This document shows positions 22,368 through 35,590 of a stretch of 64,000 nt of DNA, in pieces (position 1 is the first letter of the stretch; each line of letters opens with the position of its first letter). A program made the translations under genes and the position numbers. This DNA is from Nymphaea colorata. Its lineage: Eukaryota; Streptophyta; Magnoliopsida; Nymphaeales; Nymphaeaceae. The stretch is taken from the NCBI RefSeq assembly GCF_008831285.2, contig NC_045141.1, positions 4,791,224-4,855,223 of the forward strand, written 5' to 3'. The notes below the pieces were generated by a model, which was not told where the DNA came from, did not search any database, and saw nothing but the letters and a program-made list of their open reading frames with translations.

Positions 22368-25300
22368 ATGGCTACCAACGGTTGGTTACCTCAGCAGCTC
22401 GTCTTTCTTTTGTGTTTCTACTCCTTCACCTTGATTGTGGTCCTTGGCCAAATGGAGGTGCCTTAAGCTCTTATTTTTCTAAGCAATGTGACTGATCAAT
22501 TCACTTTGCTGTCTTTCAAATCCCTCGTCACTAGAGACCCTTATAATGTGTTATCAAATTGGAAGTCCAACATATCTTTCTGTGACTGGAATGGAGTTTC
22601 ATGCAGTCGTGGTTCACAAAGGGTAGTTGCTCTGAACCTCTCTGAAAAGGCACTTGAAGGTACTCTCTCCCCATACGTCAGCAATCTCTCCTTCTTACAG
22701 ATTCTTGATCTCTCGAGTGACAGTTTCCATGGTTACCTTCTCGTTGATTTTATTTGCCTCCCTCTGCTAGAAAATCTTTATATAAGAAAAAACAATTTTG
22801 AGGGGTTGATTCCACAAACACTGAGCCATTGTCGAGGTCTCCAAATACTGTCAGCAGGAGATAACAAATTCTATGGAAGCATCCCACAGTTGCTAGGTAG
22901 TTTGTCAGAACTCAAGGTCATAAACATTCGTGGTAATAGGCTCATCGGCACCATTCCTCCTGAGTTGGGAAGCCTAACCCACTTGTGGATACTTGACCTG
23001 TCCTCTAATCTGATTGGAGGTACCATCCCATTGCCCTTAGCCAACTTGACCAAGTTAATTTCCTTAGATTTGAGATTCAACAAAATAAATGGGCTCATTT
23101 CCACCAAATATAGGATCAATGAACAGGTTACATGAGTTAGGTCTTTCTGGCAATGCATTTGAAGGTTCAATTGCAGTCTCACTTTACCAGTTGGTTCGCA
23201 TGTATAATCTCTATTTGGAGATGAACGCACTCAGTGGGCCAATCTCGACCTCTATAAACAATCTCACGAATCTGCGAAAGTTGTATTTAAATTCAAACAA
23301 TTTCTCACCAGGAATCCCTCCTGCCCTTTGTGAGTTGAAGAATTTGATATGGCTTTACTTGCATGACTACGTTTTCACTGGTGAGCTGCCTTTAGATGTG
23401 GGAAATTTGGTTGCGGTGGACAAAATGGATTTCTCTGTAAATCAATTCAGCGGAGAGCTGCCTGTGTCCATATCAAGGCTCCAAATTCTAGAATATTTGA
23501 ATCTCTCCAAAAACTCATTTGATGGTAACATTCCTGAACAACTTGGTCACATACTAAACCTTGACACTATTTACCTTTCCCATAACAAGCTTTCCGGTGA
23601 GATACCAAAATCATTGGAGAAGCTTCAACACATCCAGGTCTTGGACTTGTCCTTCAATCTATTGAAAGGAGAGATTCCAAGTGGTGGAAAGTTTGCAAAC
23701 CTTTCTGCTGAGTCGTTCCTAGGGAACTATGCACTATGTGGAGCCCCCAAATTCCATGTGCCAGTATGTTCAGATGGAGCAAAGAAGCACAATAATGTCA
23801 ACATGCTCAGAGTTGATATTTTTTTAGCGAGTGTGGTTTTGCACTTGTACTAATTGTTTGGATTCTCATTGTTGTCGCAAAATATAGAAAGAGGGGGTTG
23901 GAGAAACCTGATCAGGAGGTTGAAAGATTTCGTGGAATTACCCTCCCAGTGATCACATACAGAATGTTATCTCAAGCAACAAACAACTTCAGTGATGCAA
24001 ATTTTTTTGGGAGTGGAAGCTTTGGTTCAGTGTATAAAGGAACTTTAATGGATGGAACAACGGTGGCTGTTAAGGTCATAAACTTGTTATCTGATGGCAC
24101 ATCAAAAAGTTTTGACATTGAATGCAATGTGATGTGCCAAATTAGACACCGAAACCTTCTTAGAGTCATCACATCTTGCTCAAGTGCAGATTTCAATGCT
24201 TTAGTTCTCCAATGCATGCCCCTTGGGAGCCTAGAAGTCTGTCTACATTCAGGTGGCCATCACTTGAATCTCTTGCAAAGATTGGATATCATGATTGATG
24301 TTGCTTGTGCTCTAGAATATCTTCACCATGGTTGCTGGGAGACTATAATTCATTGTGATCTAAAGCCAAGTAATGTGCTTCTAGATGAGAACATGACAGC
24401 ACATGTTGGTGACTTTGGCATTGCGAAGATGCTAGTTGGTCACGAATCTTCAACTCAAGCAAGCACCCTTGGAACCACCGGATACATTGCGCCAGGTACA
24501 AACTCTTAGTCCTGTCACAAATTCTTTGCTTTTCACAGTTATAGGCAAGTGTTATTGCTTGAACTGTTTCTTAGACAACTTTGTCCAGCTTACCATGGAG
24601 AGGAAATTTTATCACCATCCATAATTTCCAAATATCATGCTTTAATTTTGGCTCACCTACCTGTTGAGAACTAACTACTTGGAAGTTATTATGAAAAGGG
24701 AACTACCAGATTAATAAGTGAAATAGGATGATCACTAGCAATTTTGCATTTAAATACAAGTCTGAATCCAACTAAGATAGTGATTGAACCAAATTATTAA
24801 CAGGGATGTGCATTCACACAAACACAACACAAATGCCAGCAAGTTTCCCTTTTAAATATGTTTCCATCTTTAGTAAATTTTCACTTCCTCCTTATAAATG
24901 CATGGAAACAAAAAATGGAGTTTTATGTAAACCATTAAATCAAAATAAAATAATTAGTCCTAATTTTTTGCATGGCATTCTTTATTTCTGAAACTATCTC
25001 ATTAACGACAATGTGCATTGTCTACCTAATATTTCCATGATCATGTCTTAGAATTCGGGGCCGCTGGAAAGGTGTCGACCAAAGCAGATGTCTACAGCTA
25101 TGGGATTCTTCTGCTTGAGGTGTTTAGCACAAGAAAGCCTACCAATGAACGTTTTGATGGGGACTTTACTTTGAGGCAGTGGGTGGCTGAAGCATTTCCG
25201 CTTGCAATTTCAGATGTCATAGATGGTCAACTTCTGAAGCAAAATAACCATGAAACGATTTCAGATCATGTCGCAGAAGGCCGTCTTCTGGAGCAAAATG

Positions 25301-25452
25301 ACTGTGAAACTCTTTGAAATGAAATGCTTGTCACGATCATGGAGACAGGGTTGTCCTGTTCAAGGAAATCACCAACTGAGAGAATGGACATGAAGGAGGT
25401 GGTCGCCAGGCTTAAAACGATACGACGGAAGGCTTCCCCTGTGGAAGAATGA
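22368..25452 (+). pseudogene. LRR receptor-like kinase copy 1 (class XII, non-RD), inactivated
   Basis: The family consists of plasma-membrane pattern receptors (Xa21, EFR, At3g47570-like). ATG 22368 opens a signal peptide (LVFLLCFYSFTLIVVLG). An LRR N-cap (ISFCDWNGVSCS), LRRs, a membrane segment (about 23830-23890) and a kinase follow. The kinase keeps GSGSFGSVYKG, VAVK, the non-RD loop HCDLKPSN, DFG and APE. A phase-consistent intron (24496-25051, GT..AG) falls between GYIAP and E, as in this family. Lesions: TAA at 22464 after 32 codons, a one-base gain near 23099, a one-base loss near 23831, and TGA at 25315, about 45 codons before the original end at 25450. Roughly 0.5 kb of LRRs (about seven) is missing relative to copy 2. 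No full-length receptor can be made from it. Confidence 0.9.
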
Positions 25453-26540
25453 CAAAAATAAACCAATCCTTTACATTGGTTTGGAAAACAAGGGATCCGC
25501 TTTTGCGTTTGACTTTTTATTGTGTTTCCCAAACACCCTGCTAGAAAAACTTTCTTTCAGCAAAATGTGAGTAAAACAGTAAATGTTCTTCCACTAGCTG
25601 CTATGAAAACAAATCGGTTGGGTCTTTATCTCCTATCCTAATTTAAAAACAAGTTCAGATCCGACATTCATATGTATACGTATCAATTCACATTTTATTG
25701 GATCCCACTGGAACATTGGACTCCCATTCTCATTCACTTATGGAAGCGCATTAACAATCTAAACCTGTTTGCTCCAAATTTCTGCACCAAAAAATGGATC
25801 CAAAATCAGGTCATGTGGTAGTTGAACTTGGTAAATCCATTTACATACCTAATCAAAGTGCATTCGCAGAACCAAATTAATGATACTTCATGACGTTGGT
25901 CAGGTCAACAAAGACATTTGGGTCCAAGTCCAATCAGATCGAGTCCGAGATCCAGAATGAAGAATTTGTGGTACCACCAGAAAGCATCTGACAACTCAGA
26001 AATGTACAACCAACTTTTGTTATTAGAAAAACTATGCAGTTGTTCCATGGTAAACTAATATATATATATAATTAGTACCCTTTCAATGAACATTTACACT
26101 CTCCTATGTTTTCTCGCCTAATAATTCTATAATTAAGTTAAAGCAACATCAATTTTAATCTTCTATGATTTAACCATAGTTAACTGGCGGGGACATAGTT
26201 AACCACATATGTATGTTATTTGGTGTTGTCACAGTGGCCGATAATGGAAATTAATGAGCTAATTGATTTGTTTATATGGAAAGTACTTTTAGTCTTTTCA
26301 TCTTAATAATTATACGTAAGCTATTATTAACTAACAGAAGTTTACTCTTAATCAACAGTGCAAATATCTTGTATTTCTTCTCATCCCCATATGTTTACAT
26401 AAATTTTCAAATGTTCACATCAACTTATTTGAAAAAATAAGTGTCTTGACAATTTAAATTAACATAAAACCACAATGATATACACCTTGCTATCTCACAT
26501 TAAACTATAATAAACTCAGAAAAAATCATCTAACTACAAG
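25453..26540. other. Intergenic, no supported gene
   Basis: This includes the 3' flank of LRR copy 1 and AT-rich DNA. I see no coding or RNA gene. Confidence 0.6.
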
Positions 26541-27305
26541 AAGGTCCAAGCTATTGCCACAATGCTATAGGGAGAACCAATGGAAGATGACATCCATACT
26601 CAATCGATGTCAAATATGGGTCTTGCAGAATCTGTGTGCACATAGCATTGGAAGAGGAAGAAATTGTTCTTCAAGAAATCAACTGTATGAGTAATATTAA
26701 AATTTCCTCCCATTGCGAAGCCAATATAACTCATATGACAAGTCAGTGTAGAGTTAATCAGTTGGTGGTTTCTTCTCAAGAAGCTGTGGCAAAGAAAGAT
26801 GGGTGAAAGGAAATGAAGGTTTTCATTATGTCAGGAGAAATAAGGACTGGCCGGGAGGGAATAAGAAAAAAAATTTGGGAAAAAATGAGGAGTTAATAAA
26901 GGAGACCCAGAAATATTAGAATGAATTGATTTATAGGAGACCAGCAATTGGGGAGTAACTTGAAGAGCAACCAGCTGGTGGGTAACGAGAAGATAGAGCT
27001 GGAGATGGAGAATCAATTGATAACAAAAAGAATCTATGGGGAGAACCGTGAGTCCTCGTCAGGTTTTATTCTTTCTCCTCCATTAAAAAATAAAATTCAG
27101 GATTCTTGCTGTTTGGATGGAATGAAAACTATCAAACAAATGGCTGGTTTGGACAGTGAGGTTATGGTGAATGACTCACCACCAGGTTTGTTGAGGAGAG
27201 AAAATGGAAGAACAGCTGGTAAGAAAGGGAAGGCGATTGATGATGCTTGCACATGGGCGAACATGAGTCCAGAGTAATGAGGACAGGGTCGAGGCAGGAA
27301 AAGAG
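26541..27305 (+). pseudogene. LINE ORF1-like fragment (C-terminal part)
   Basis: After an initial CAAGCTATTGCC/GGAGAACCAATGGAAGATGAC block that matches 39588-39655, the translation in shifting frames gives residues like GLARICVHIALEEEEIV, the pattern of plant LINE ORF1 (DUF4283 plus zinc-knuckle region). An open stretch from 26948 to 27277 (109 codons, charged, basic end RRENGRTAGKKGK) is the best-preserved part. No endonuclease or reverse transcriptase follows. The frames are broken, so it is a remnant. Confidence 0.5.
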
Positions 27306-27600
27306 GAAACAGAGTCCACTACACCAAATATGTCCTATGAAGACACTTTATTACGGACACATCCAACACTATGTGTCCGGTTTGGCCCTTCATTATGAAC
27401 AACCACAACGCCTTTCCAGTACAAACAATAACAACTCTCGGTCCACACAATGGAAGCATTTATTGGAAGTGTTTTCTCGCCCCAATCCAGCCAATTCTGA
27501 CTGATTTTGGTAACATCGATCACCTGATCGGTGGTATTGTACATATCTGAGTTCTAAATGTCCAATAAGCCCATCGACTAAATGCAGTGTACTCAATTAA
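27306..27600. other. Intergenic, CACTACACCAAA-type end
   Basis: CACTACACCAAATATGTCC (about 27317) resembles a CACTA-type terminus, and GTCCACTACTAGGCGTCCGG near 39685 is a deleted relative. No partner end was found. Confidence 0.3.
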
Positions 27601-30010
27601 GAAACAAAAAAAGGATAGAGTAGAAACCTGGCAAAAAGAGCACATGATATTGGGAATATGTTGTTACGGTAAGGGCTGCTAAGAACATAATTGTTGATTA
27701 ATCTTCCATGCCAAGCAAGGCGGTGATGTGGAAATAAGAAGTCCTACCAATTAGAAAAGGTACCATTAGCACTGAGTGTGGAAATAACAAATGACATCAC
27801 TTTCTTTTAAAGAGCAGTAGACTTGAGTCTTCCAACAATTTAAATTAAACAAAAAATGAAGGCGAAATTTCTTGGAAGAAGAGAATCTACAAAAGGTCGT
27901 TGCTAATTGTTCATGATCATAAGATTGCTTGGCACCAATAGTAGTATGTAGAATCGATTTATATCAACCATTTCCTATCCTATCTGAATTTGAATCTGAT
28001 CAGATATTTATGTATATATGGATCTGATTAAATGTCCTTTTTCTAAATCAGAATATGTTCTAATTTCCTAATTAAATATTATTTTTTTTCATCTGTTTTT
28101 TTTTTGAACAGTTTGGGTGGATATCTGATTTAAATTGGAAGATGCCCTTGAAAATTAGGAAAAAAAAAAGTTACCCCTCACATGGTATGAATTTAGAAGG
28201 AGCAAAATGCCTCATTGGGAGTGCAGGGCAAAGCCAATATTGGGCAATTAATGTAAACTTAACTGTTGGCAATTAGAAAAACAAAACAATTTGGCTTGTG
28301 TAAAAAATTCCTAATAACAAATGGCCTATGTGATTTATATGCAAATAAAAAAAATTAAAATAAAATTTTTTGGAAAAAGGAATTGAGGAATATAAAAATT
28401 AATTAAGAATAGAAAACTCGTCCACTGTACCCAACTTTGATGGGGCCATTTAAAAAGAAAAATGGAGTCAAAATGTGGCAAAAAGAGAACAAGATATTGA
28501 AATTGTATAAGTTGTTACGGTCAGGGCTGCTAAGAAAGAGACTTGTTGATGTAGTCTTCTGTGCCAAGTAAGGCGCTGTCGTAGAAATATGAAGAGCTAC
28601 AAATAGAAAAAGTCCATTGATGTGATCTTAAAGTGAACTGTCTTCACGTTCCACTTGACATTGACATTATTTATGTTTTAGTCGCTTAGTCTTGCCCCAT
28701 TGACCACGCAAATGTTCGGTGCATAGTTATTCCATGTGCCATCCGGCCAAACATCATTTTTTGGGGTGCCAGCTGTTGGCTTGTCGGCTGTCTATATGGC
28801 TGTGTGAGACTGGGTTAAGTTGGGGTCAAGCTCAATCCTTTTCTTGACTTTCAAGTCAAGTTTCACTGTAGTCTCCATGACTCATGAGTCTTCATTTACC
28901 ACTTGAGTTTATGGCTACATGAGTCAAGCCAGCTTAAAAACCACTCATAAACTTGAGCTCGAGTTCAAGTGTATACTAGAAATGTTAAACCAGTTGAGTT
29001 TGAGTTGTAAGAACTCTTGTTAGCTCAACTATAAACGAACGAGTTAAAAAAAAAAGAAACATGCTTCACATAAACGAGTTAAATGAGTTGAGTTTGAGCT
29101 CGATGTTGTGTTGTTGAGTCCGGCTCAAGCTTGTTTTATTGAGCTCAACTTGAGTTTTCTGAGTCGAGTCAAGCTTGAGCTGGCTCAACTCCAGCTCATC
29201 TCCTCATGTGCAACCCTATTCAAGACCCTGGTCAATTTAAAAACCATTCACCATCGTACATAGTGGTGAAGCTAAGATTTTTTTTAGGTTCAAAATTTAC
29301 TTTAATATTTTAAAAAGCGTTTTATAAATTTCTCATCATTATAGTTTATCAGATCATCAAATCATTTTTTTAAATAATAACATTTATTTTTTGAAACTCT
29401 GGCTGATCCATTTCTGCCTATTTACTGTTTTTCTTATTTAAAAAAATTAAATCAGAAAAGTTTTAAAAAATTTAAAAATTAATAATTTTTTTAACCTAGG
29501 GTAATCTCAGTGTAATATTATTGACAACCTTTGCGATTTATTGAGGGCAGTAGACTTGACTTCCAACAAATTGAATTAAACAAAAGAAGGCGAATTTTTC
29601 TGGAAGGGAATCTGTAAAAGAACTTTAATTGATACTTGTTCATGGTGATAACATTGCCAGGCACCCCGGTTAAATGCTAGTAGTATGTAGAATCGATGTA
29701 CATCAACCATTTTCTATCCTGTTTAGAACCAATAGACGTTCAAGGCAGCTACCCATCATAGTCTGATTGGGACATTGTAAAGATCAGCCAGAGTGGATGA
29801 TTCTTTGGTATATTTATCTTATTTTTTAAAAAAAATTTACCATATTTTTCCTTTTTTTCACGCTCACTGTATTATATGATAGAAAAACCTTTCCATTTAA
29901 AAAGTAAAAACTGTGTCTGCAAATTTGATTTGTGATTGAATAGGGTTGAGAAGTAGTAAAGGGAAATGAGACAAGGGCTAAGAAGAAAATTTCTCATTGA
30001 TGTGACAACA
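27601..30010 (+). repeat. Receptor-kinase flank duplication, block A (gene lost)
   Basis: 27601-27960 matches 31310-31700, 27960-28640 matches about 32400-33010, and 29530-30010 matches 33040-33410. Block B (31310-33585) leads into LRR copy 2, but block A stops at about 30010, where repeat X begins. The gene that should follow is absent. Within it, 27960-28140 is a family-a word stretch and 28800-29210 is a family-b word stretch (GAGTTTGAGCTCGAT, GCTGGCTCAACTC). Confidence 0.6.
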
Positions 30011-30620
30011 GTCAGTCCTGGAGTGTTTGTTTACACCGGATGTTCTTAAAACAAAATTTAAACTTAGTCACGTGTTTATTTGTGAAAATGTACTTCTGTG
30101 ACAACATATTGTATTTTTGGAACTCCATCCATTTGTTTGGGTTGCATTTGGGTCTAGAATGCCCTTTCTAGGAGAACTTTGGTCGACCCGTAGGTGTAAA
30201 TTGAAGAAAACGGAAAAGGGTAGAGATTTGAGTGTCACAGACGTTCATTTTGGTGTTTGATTGCACCCTCATATGCTGGATACAAAGTGTCTCAAAGGTG
30301 CATTTTGGAACCATTCATCCATGAAAGCTATAATAGACTACAAAATGTGATCAGATTTGAGCTTTCACTGCATGTCTTAAAAATTGACCTGGCAAATTCT
30401 GCATATCTTAAAGACATTCTTAATGACCTATGTTAAATCTTCACTCCTTTCTTTGACTGTTTAAATTCACATGCTTTGACCAAGGTTGATCGGTTTATTA
30501 CTAAGCCAAATAAGAAGTGAAACAGGATTTATCAAAAAGAACTAGCATTTCTCCTGCTAACAGCCTCTGCCTGGAGTTCATTTTATTTTTCTAATATGTA
30601 TGATCTGCTTTTTCTTACAT
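30011..30620 (+). repeat. Composite repeat X, fragment with internal deletion
   Basis: 30020-30345 matches 36740-37050 and 30345-30570 matches 37645-37985. The 600 bases between are missing. Confidence 0.6.
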
Positions 30621-30729
30621 GCATAATCTCTTCTCTCTCTCTCTCTCTCTCTATACACACACACACATGCACATGCATAGATATATATATCTGATAAGAG
30701 TTTTTAAATTTTGGTTGTCCAGTAGGGAT

Positions 30730-30765
<36 letters not shown>

Positions 30766-30770
30766 TGCAT
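30621..30770. repeat. CT and AC microsatellites
   Basis: A TCTC run followed by an ACAC run at about 30632-30666, and a second TCTC run at 30731-30763. Confidence 0.9.
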
Positions 30771-31265
30771 GACACTTGCAGGCCAGTAGGGATTAATTTG
30801 AGCGGTCTGTATCTTTTGTTATTTATTGTCTTTTGGAGTTCTGGGATTGGAGTTCGGAGTATGGATGTTAATGGATCAGATTCAAATAGGATACATCCTG
30901 AATTACATCTGTTTTTTCGGATATTCACATATCCATATTCAAATACAAACAATGAACCAAAAATCCAATAACACAATCCGAATTTGAACATTGAATCAAA
31001 TCTGACTGATCTTCAAAATGTAAGAGCATTTGAATATAAGATTTTATTTAAAATTAAATCCAATCTGGATCTGAATCTGAATCCGAATCCAGCTGGATAT
31101 ATATGTACATCCAAATCCGAATCAGAATCCAGTCAGATGTTGTTTCTTAAACCCGAATCCGATCCAATTTCTTAATCGGATGTTAAATTTTTTCCATATT
31201 CGATATTTTTTGAACTGATTTGATTGGATATCCAATTAAAATCGGATATGTTGACAACCCTAATT
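30771..31265. mobile_element. Family-a hAT-like element and its flank, duplicated at 46570-47010
   Basis: TATGGATGTTAATGGATCAG (about 30860) and GGATATGTTGACAACCCTA (ending 31262) are degenerate inverted ends around an ATCCGAATC word array. The preceding 90 bases (CTTGCAGGCCAGTAGGGATT to GGGATTGGAGTT) and the element start recur at 46580-46700. This shows that a segment including the element was duplicated. Confidence 0.5.
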
Positions 31266-33585
31266 TGGGAGGAATTGACTCTAAAGTTCTCTTTGTTGGA
31301 CTTTCACACGATAGAGTAGAAACCTAGCAAAAAGAGCACAAGATATTGGAAATATGTTGTTACGGTAAGGGCTGCTAAAAAAAATACTTGTTGATGTAAT
31401 ATTCCGTGCCAAGCAAGGTGGTGATGTGGAAATAAGGAGACCTACGAATTAGAGAAAGTCCCATTTATGTCACCAGCCAAGGCAAAGGCACTAAGTGTGG
31501 AAATAACAAACAATATCGCTTTCTTTTAAAGAGCAGTAGACTTGAATCTTCTAACAATTTGAATTAAACAAAAAAATGAAGGTGAAATTTACTGGAAGAA
31601 GAGAATTTACAAAAGGACGTTGCTAATTGTTCATGACCATAAGATTGCTTGGCACCAATAGTAGTATGCAGAATCGATGTACATCAACCATTTCCTATCC
31701 TCTTATGAACCAACAGACTTGCATCGAAATCGAATGCATGAAGTAGGCCTAGCAAGGCCATTTGTCAAGGGATATTAACCAATTTTATCATTCAATAATT
31801 TTGGAATAAAAGTTATTTTCTTGGTGAGCAGGAGAGACCCACAGCAAGGTGCGGTTACCCAAACCTGACCCATCTCGAACCCTAGGCACTGTAGCTGGCC
31901 TGATGGGCCCAGACATGTCAAGCCGGGTATAGCCCAACAACCTAATGGGTAATGACCGAGAGTTATAGTTAACCTGTCAGGAGCATGGTAGGCCCGACAA
32001 CTTTTTGAATTTAAAAAAGAATTAAATACAATTAAAAAATGAAAAGAAGGTTTGCTTCATTCTCTCTTGCATGGATAAATTTAGCTTATTCTGGTGGAAT
32101 TGGTTAAAGGTTGTGAAATTGAACCAGGCAGTGCACTCGGATTTGAATTTGGATTCGAATACCAAAAAGAAAAGTTTCATATTCAAAATTTTCATCCCAA
32201 ATCAGATTTCAAAATCTAAATCCAGTCTAAATTTGATTTTTATAAAAGTTTGTATCTGAAACAGAATTTGAACCCAATCCAAACGATTTTCTAAATGTAA
32301 GAGCATGAATGTAGGACTGTTATTTAAAACTAATTTTGACCTAAATCTGAATTTGAATCTGTTTAGATATTTATCTATATCTGATTTTGAATCCGATCGA
32401 ATGTCATTTTTTAAATCTAAATCTGGTCTAATTTCTTAATTAAATATTATTTTTTCCTCATCTGTTTTTTTTTTAGGAATGGTTTCGGTGGATATCTGAT
32501 TTAGACTGGAAGACAAAAATGCCCTTGAAAATTAGTCAAAAAAAAAGTTACCCCTCACATGGTATGAATTTAGTGATCAAGCCCCCGAATAGACAAAGCC
32601 AAAAGGCATCATTGGAAGTTCACGGCGAAGCCACGGCCTGTTGTGCTGACAAGGCCACGGCCTTCGCAGATTTTGAGAAATGTAAGCTTACTTGTTGGCA
32701 ATAAAAAAAAAAATCAATTTGGCCTGCATTAAAAATTTTATTAACAAAATGGACTATGTGATTTATATGCAAATAAAAAAATTAAAAATTCAAGTTTTCT
32801 AAAAAACGAATTAAGGAATATAAAAATTAATTAAGAATAGAAAACTCGTCCACTGTGATGCGGCAAAACGGTGATGCCGTATAAAACGGTGGTGGCTGCT
32901 AAGAAAGAGACTTGTTGATGTAATCTTCCGTGTCAAGTAAGGCATTCGATGTGGAAATAAGAAGACCTACAAATAGAAAAAGTCCATTGATGTGATCTGC
33001 AGCCCTTGCCATAGGCGCCGAGTGTGGAAATAACAAAGGATGCCGCTGGCGAATTTTTCTGGAAAAGAATCGATAAAAGGACCTTAATTGGTAAATGTTC
33101 ATGGTCATAACATTGCTAGGCACCTCAATTAAATGCTAGTAGTATGTAGAATCCATGTATATCAACCAGTACCATCATAGTCTGACAGGGACATTGTAAA
33201 GATCAGCTATGAGTGGACGATTTTTTGGTATATTGATCCTCTTTTCCACTAATTATTAGATTTTTGCATTTTTTAAATTTACCATTTAAAACATCGCCAT
33301 TTAAAAAGTAGAAACCGTATCTGCAACTTTGATTTGTGATTGAATAGGATTGAGATGTACTCAAGGGAAATAAGAATTAAGGGCTAAGAAGAAAATTTTC
33401 ATTAATGAAACCATCAGTGGTGCCACTTGATTTGGAAAAGTGAAGTAATGTGTTCCAAAGTAATAGATCTGAGACTTGTACAACTTAAAAAATGAAATGA
33501 CAAAAATTTCTAGAAGAGAATCTACACATAAATTGATGACATTGACTCTTGTTCATGCAACTTCTGCATAGAAAATTGGATAGTT
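31266..33585 (+). repeat. Receptor-kinase flank duplication, block B (upstream of copy 2)
   Basis: This is the paralogue of block A, with an insertion of about 0.7 kb (31740-32400). That insertion contains a GGGCCC/CCCGAC-word stretch near 31850-32000 and a family-a stretch at 32140-32510. Several sub-blocks repeat the CCATTGATGTGATCTGC and GAGTGTGGAAATAAC motifs, so the flank had been multiplied before the block was duplicated. 33390-33585 is the immediate 5' flank of copy 2. Confidence 0.6.
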
Positions 33586-35590
33586 ATGGTGGCCACCGGT
33601 TGGTCACCTCAGCCGCTCATCTTTCTTTTGTGTTTCTCCTCCTTCACCTTGATTGTGGTTCTTGGCCAAAGGGAGGTGCCCTCAGCCCCTGTTTCTCTGA
33701 GCAACATGACTGATCATTAGCATTAATGTCTTTCAAATTCCTTGTTACTAAAGACCCTTATAATGTGTTATCAAATTGGAATTCCAACATCTCATTCTGC
33801 GATTGGAATGGAGTTTCATGCAGTCGTGGTTCACAAAGGGTAGTTGCTCTCAACCTCTCCGAGAAGGCACTTGAAGGACTCTCTCCCCATACATCAGCAA
33901 CCTCTCCTTAGAGGTTCTTGATCTTTCAAATGACAGTTTCCATGGTCATCTTCCCATTGATTTTAGCCGCCTCCCTTGGTTGGAAATACTTTCCATAGGG
34001 TTAAACCATTTTAAAGGGTTAATTCCACAAACACTGAGCCATTGTCATCATCTCCAAATACTTTTTGCTGAAAAAAACGAATTCTATCAAAGCATTCCAG
34101 AGTTGCTAGGCAGTTTGCGGGAACTCAAGCGCATAAACCTTTATGGTAACAAGCTCACAGGCACCATTCCAATCACTTTTGACAACCTCTCAAAACTGGA
34201 GTTCCTTAATATTGGTCAAAATCATGTGCATAGAAACATTCCTTCCGAGTTGGGAAGCTTGACCCAGGTAACATTGTTTAGTGTGGAAATGAACAATCTC
34301 ACTGGTACACTGCTTGAGAGCTTGTTTAACATATCCACTCTTCAGAATTTGAGTTTCATGACCAATGAACTAACAGGGCATCTCCCTAAAGATGTTGGCC
34401 GCTTCCTGCCCAATCTCCAATTTCTCGCAATGAGTGACAATAATTTTGATGGCCCTTTCCCACCTTCTTTTTCCAATGCTACTAGTCCCCAAATTATCAG
34501 TACAGGACGCAATAAATTCAGTGGTCCAATACCATTAGAATTAGGTAGCTTGACACAACTCAAGCGCTTTTACCTCGAATACAATGCAACCGTGAGCTCT
34601 CCATTCTCACATCCTTCACCAACTGTCGACTGCTAGAGGAAGTTATTCTGTCACAAAGCCTTCTGAATGGCTTGCTTCCTGCCTTTGTTGGAAACCTGAC
34701 AACCACCTTGTGGAGACTTTATCTTTCCTCTAATCTAATTGAAGGTACTATCCCATTGGCCTTAGCCAACTTGATGAAGTTAAGTTCCTTATATTTGAGT
34801 TCCAACAAAATAAAGGGGCTCATTCCACCAAATATAGGACAGATGCATATCTTACAGCTGTTGGCTCTTAATAACAATGCATTAGAAGGCCCAATCCCAC
34901 TGTCAATCTACCAGTTGGTCCACATGTATGTTTTTTATATTGAACACAACATGCTAATTGGGTCAATTTCAAGCTCTATAAACAATCTCACTAGTTTGTA
35001 AGGCCTGGATCTAAGCTCAAACAATTTGTCATCAACACTACCGCCTGGTCTTTGTCAGTTGAAGGACTTGTGGGAGCTATACTTGCAGGACAACTCCTTC
35101 ACTGGTCACCTACCTTTGGCTCTCTGAAATTTTTCCATGACGATCAACATGGATATTTGTGCAAACAAGCTGAGTGGAGAGTTGCCTACATCATTATCAA
35201 AACTCCAAATGCTAGAGTATTTGAATCTCTCTCGAAACACATTTGATGGTTACATTTCCAAACAACTTGATCACATGCTAAACCTTGACACTATTGACGT
35301 TTCCCATAACAAGCTTTCTGGTGAGATACCAAAATCATTGGAGAAACTTCAACACATTCAGGTCATAGACCTATCCTTCAATCAATTCGAAGGAGAGGTT
35401 CCTTGTGGTGGAAAGTTTGCAAACCTTTCTGCCGAGTCGTTCCTAGGGAACTATGCACTATGTGAAGCTCCCAAACTCCATGTCCCAGTATGTTTAGATG
35501 GAGCGAAGAAGCACAATAATGTGAACATGCTTAGAGTTGATTTTTTTAGCAAGTGGGGGCTTTGCACTTGTACTCAATTCTTGGCAGGTT
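33586..35590 (+). pseudogene. LRR receptor-like protein copy 2, ectodomain only, inactivated
   Basis: ATG 33586 opens a signal peptide (LIFLLCFSSFTLIVVLG) close to that of copy 1. The LRR N-cap (FCDWNGVSC) and about 20 LRRs follow, including the block missing from copy 1. Lesions: one-base losses near 33716, 33876 and 34590, TAA at 34999, TGA at 35125 (a Gly codon in copy 1), and a shift in a T-run near 35545. Similarity to copy 1 stops at about 35570, inside the membrane segment, so the kinase is absent and was not found downstream. If ever expressed intact it would have been a receptor-like protein. As it stands it is dead. Confidence 0.9.
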
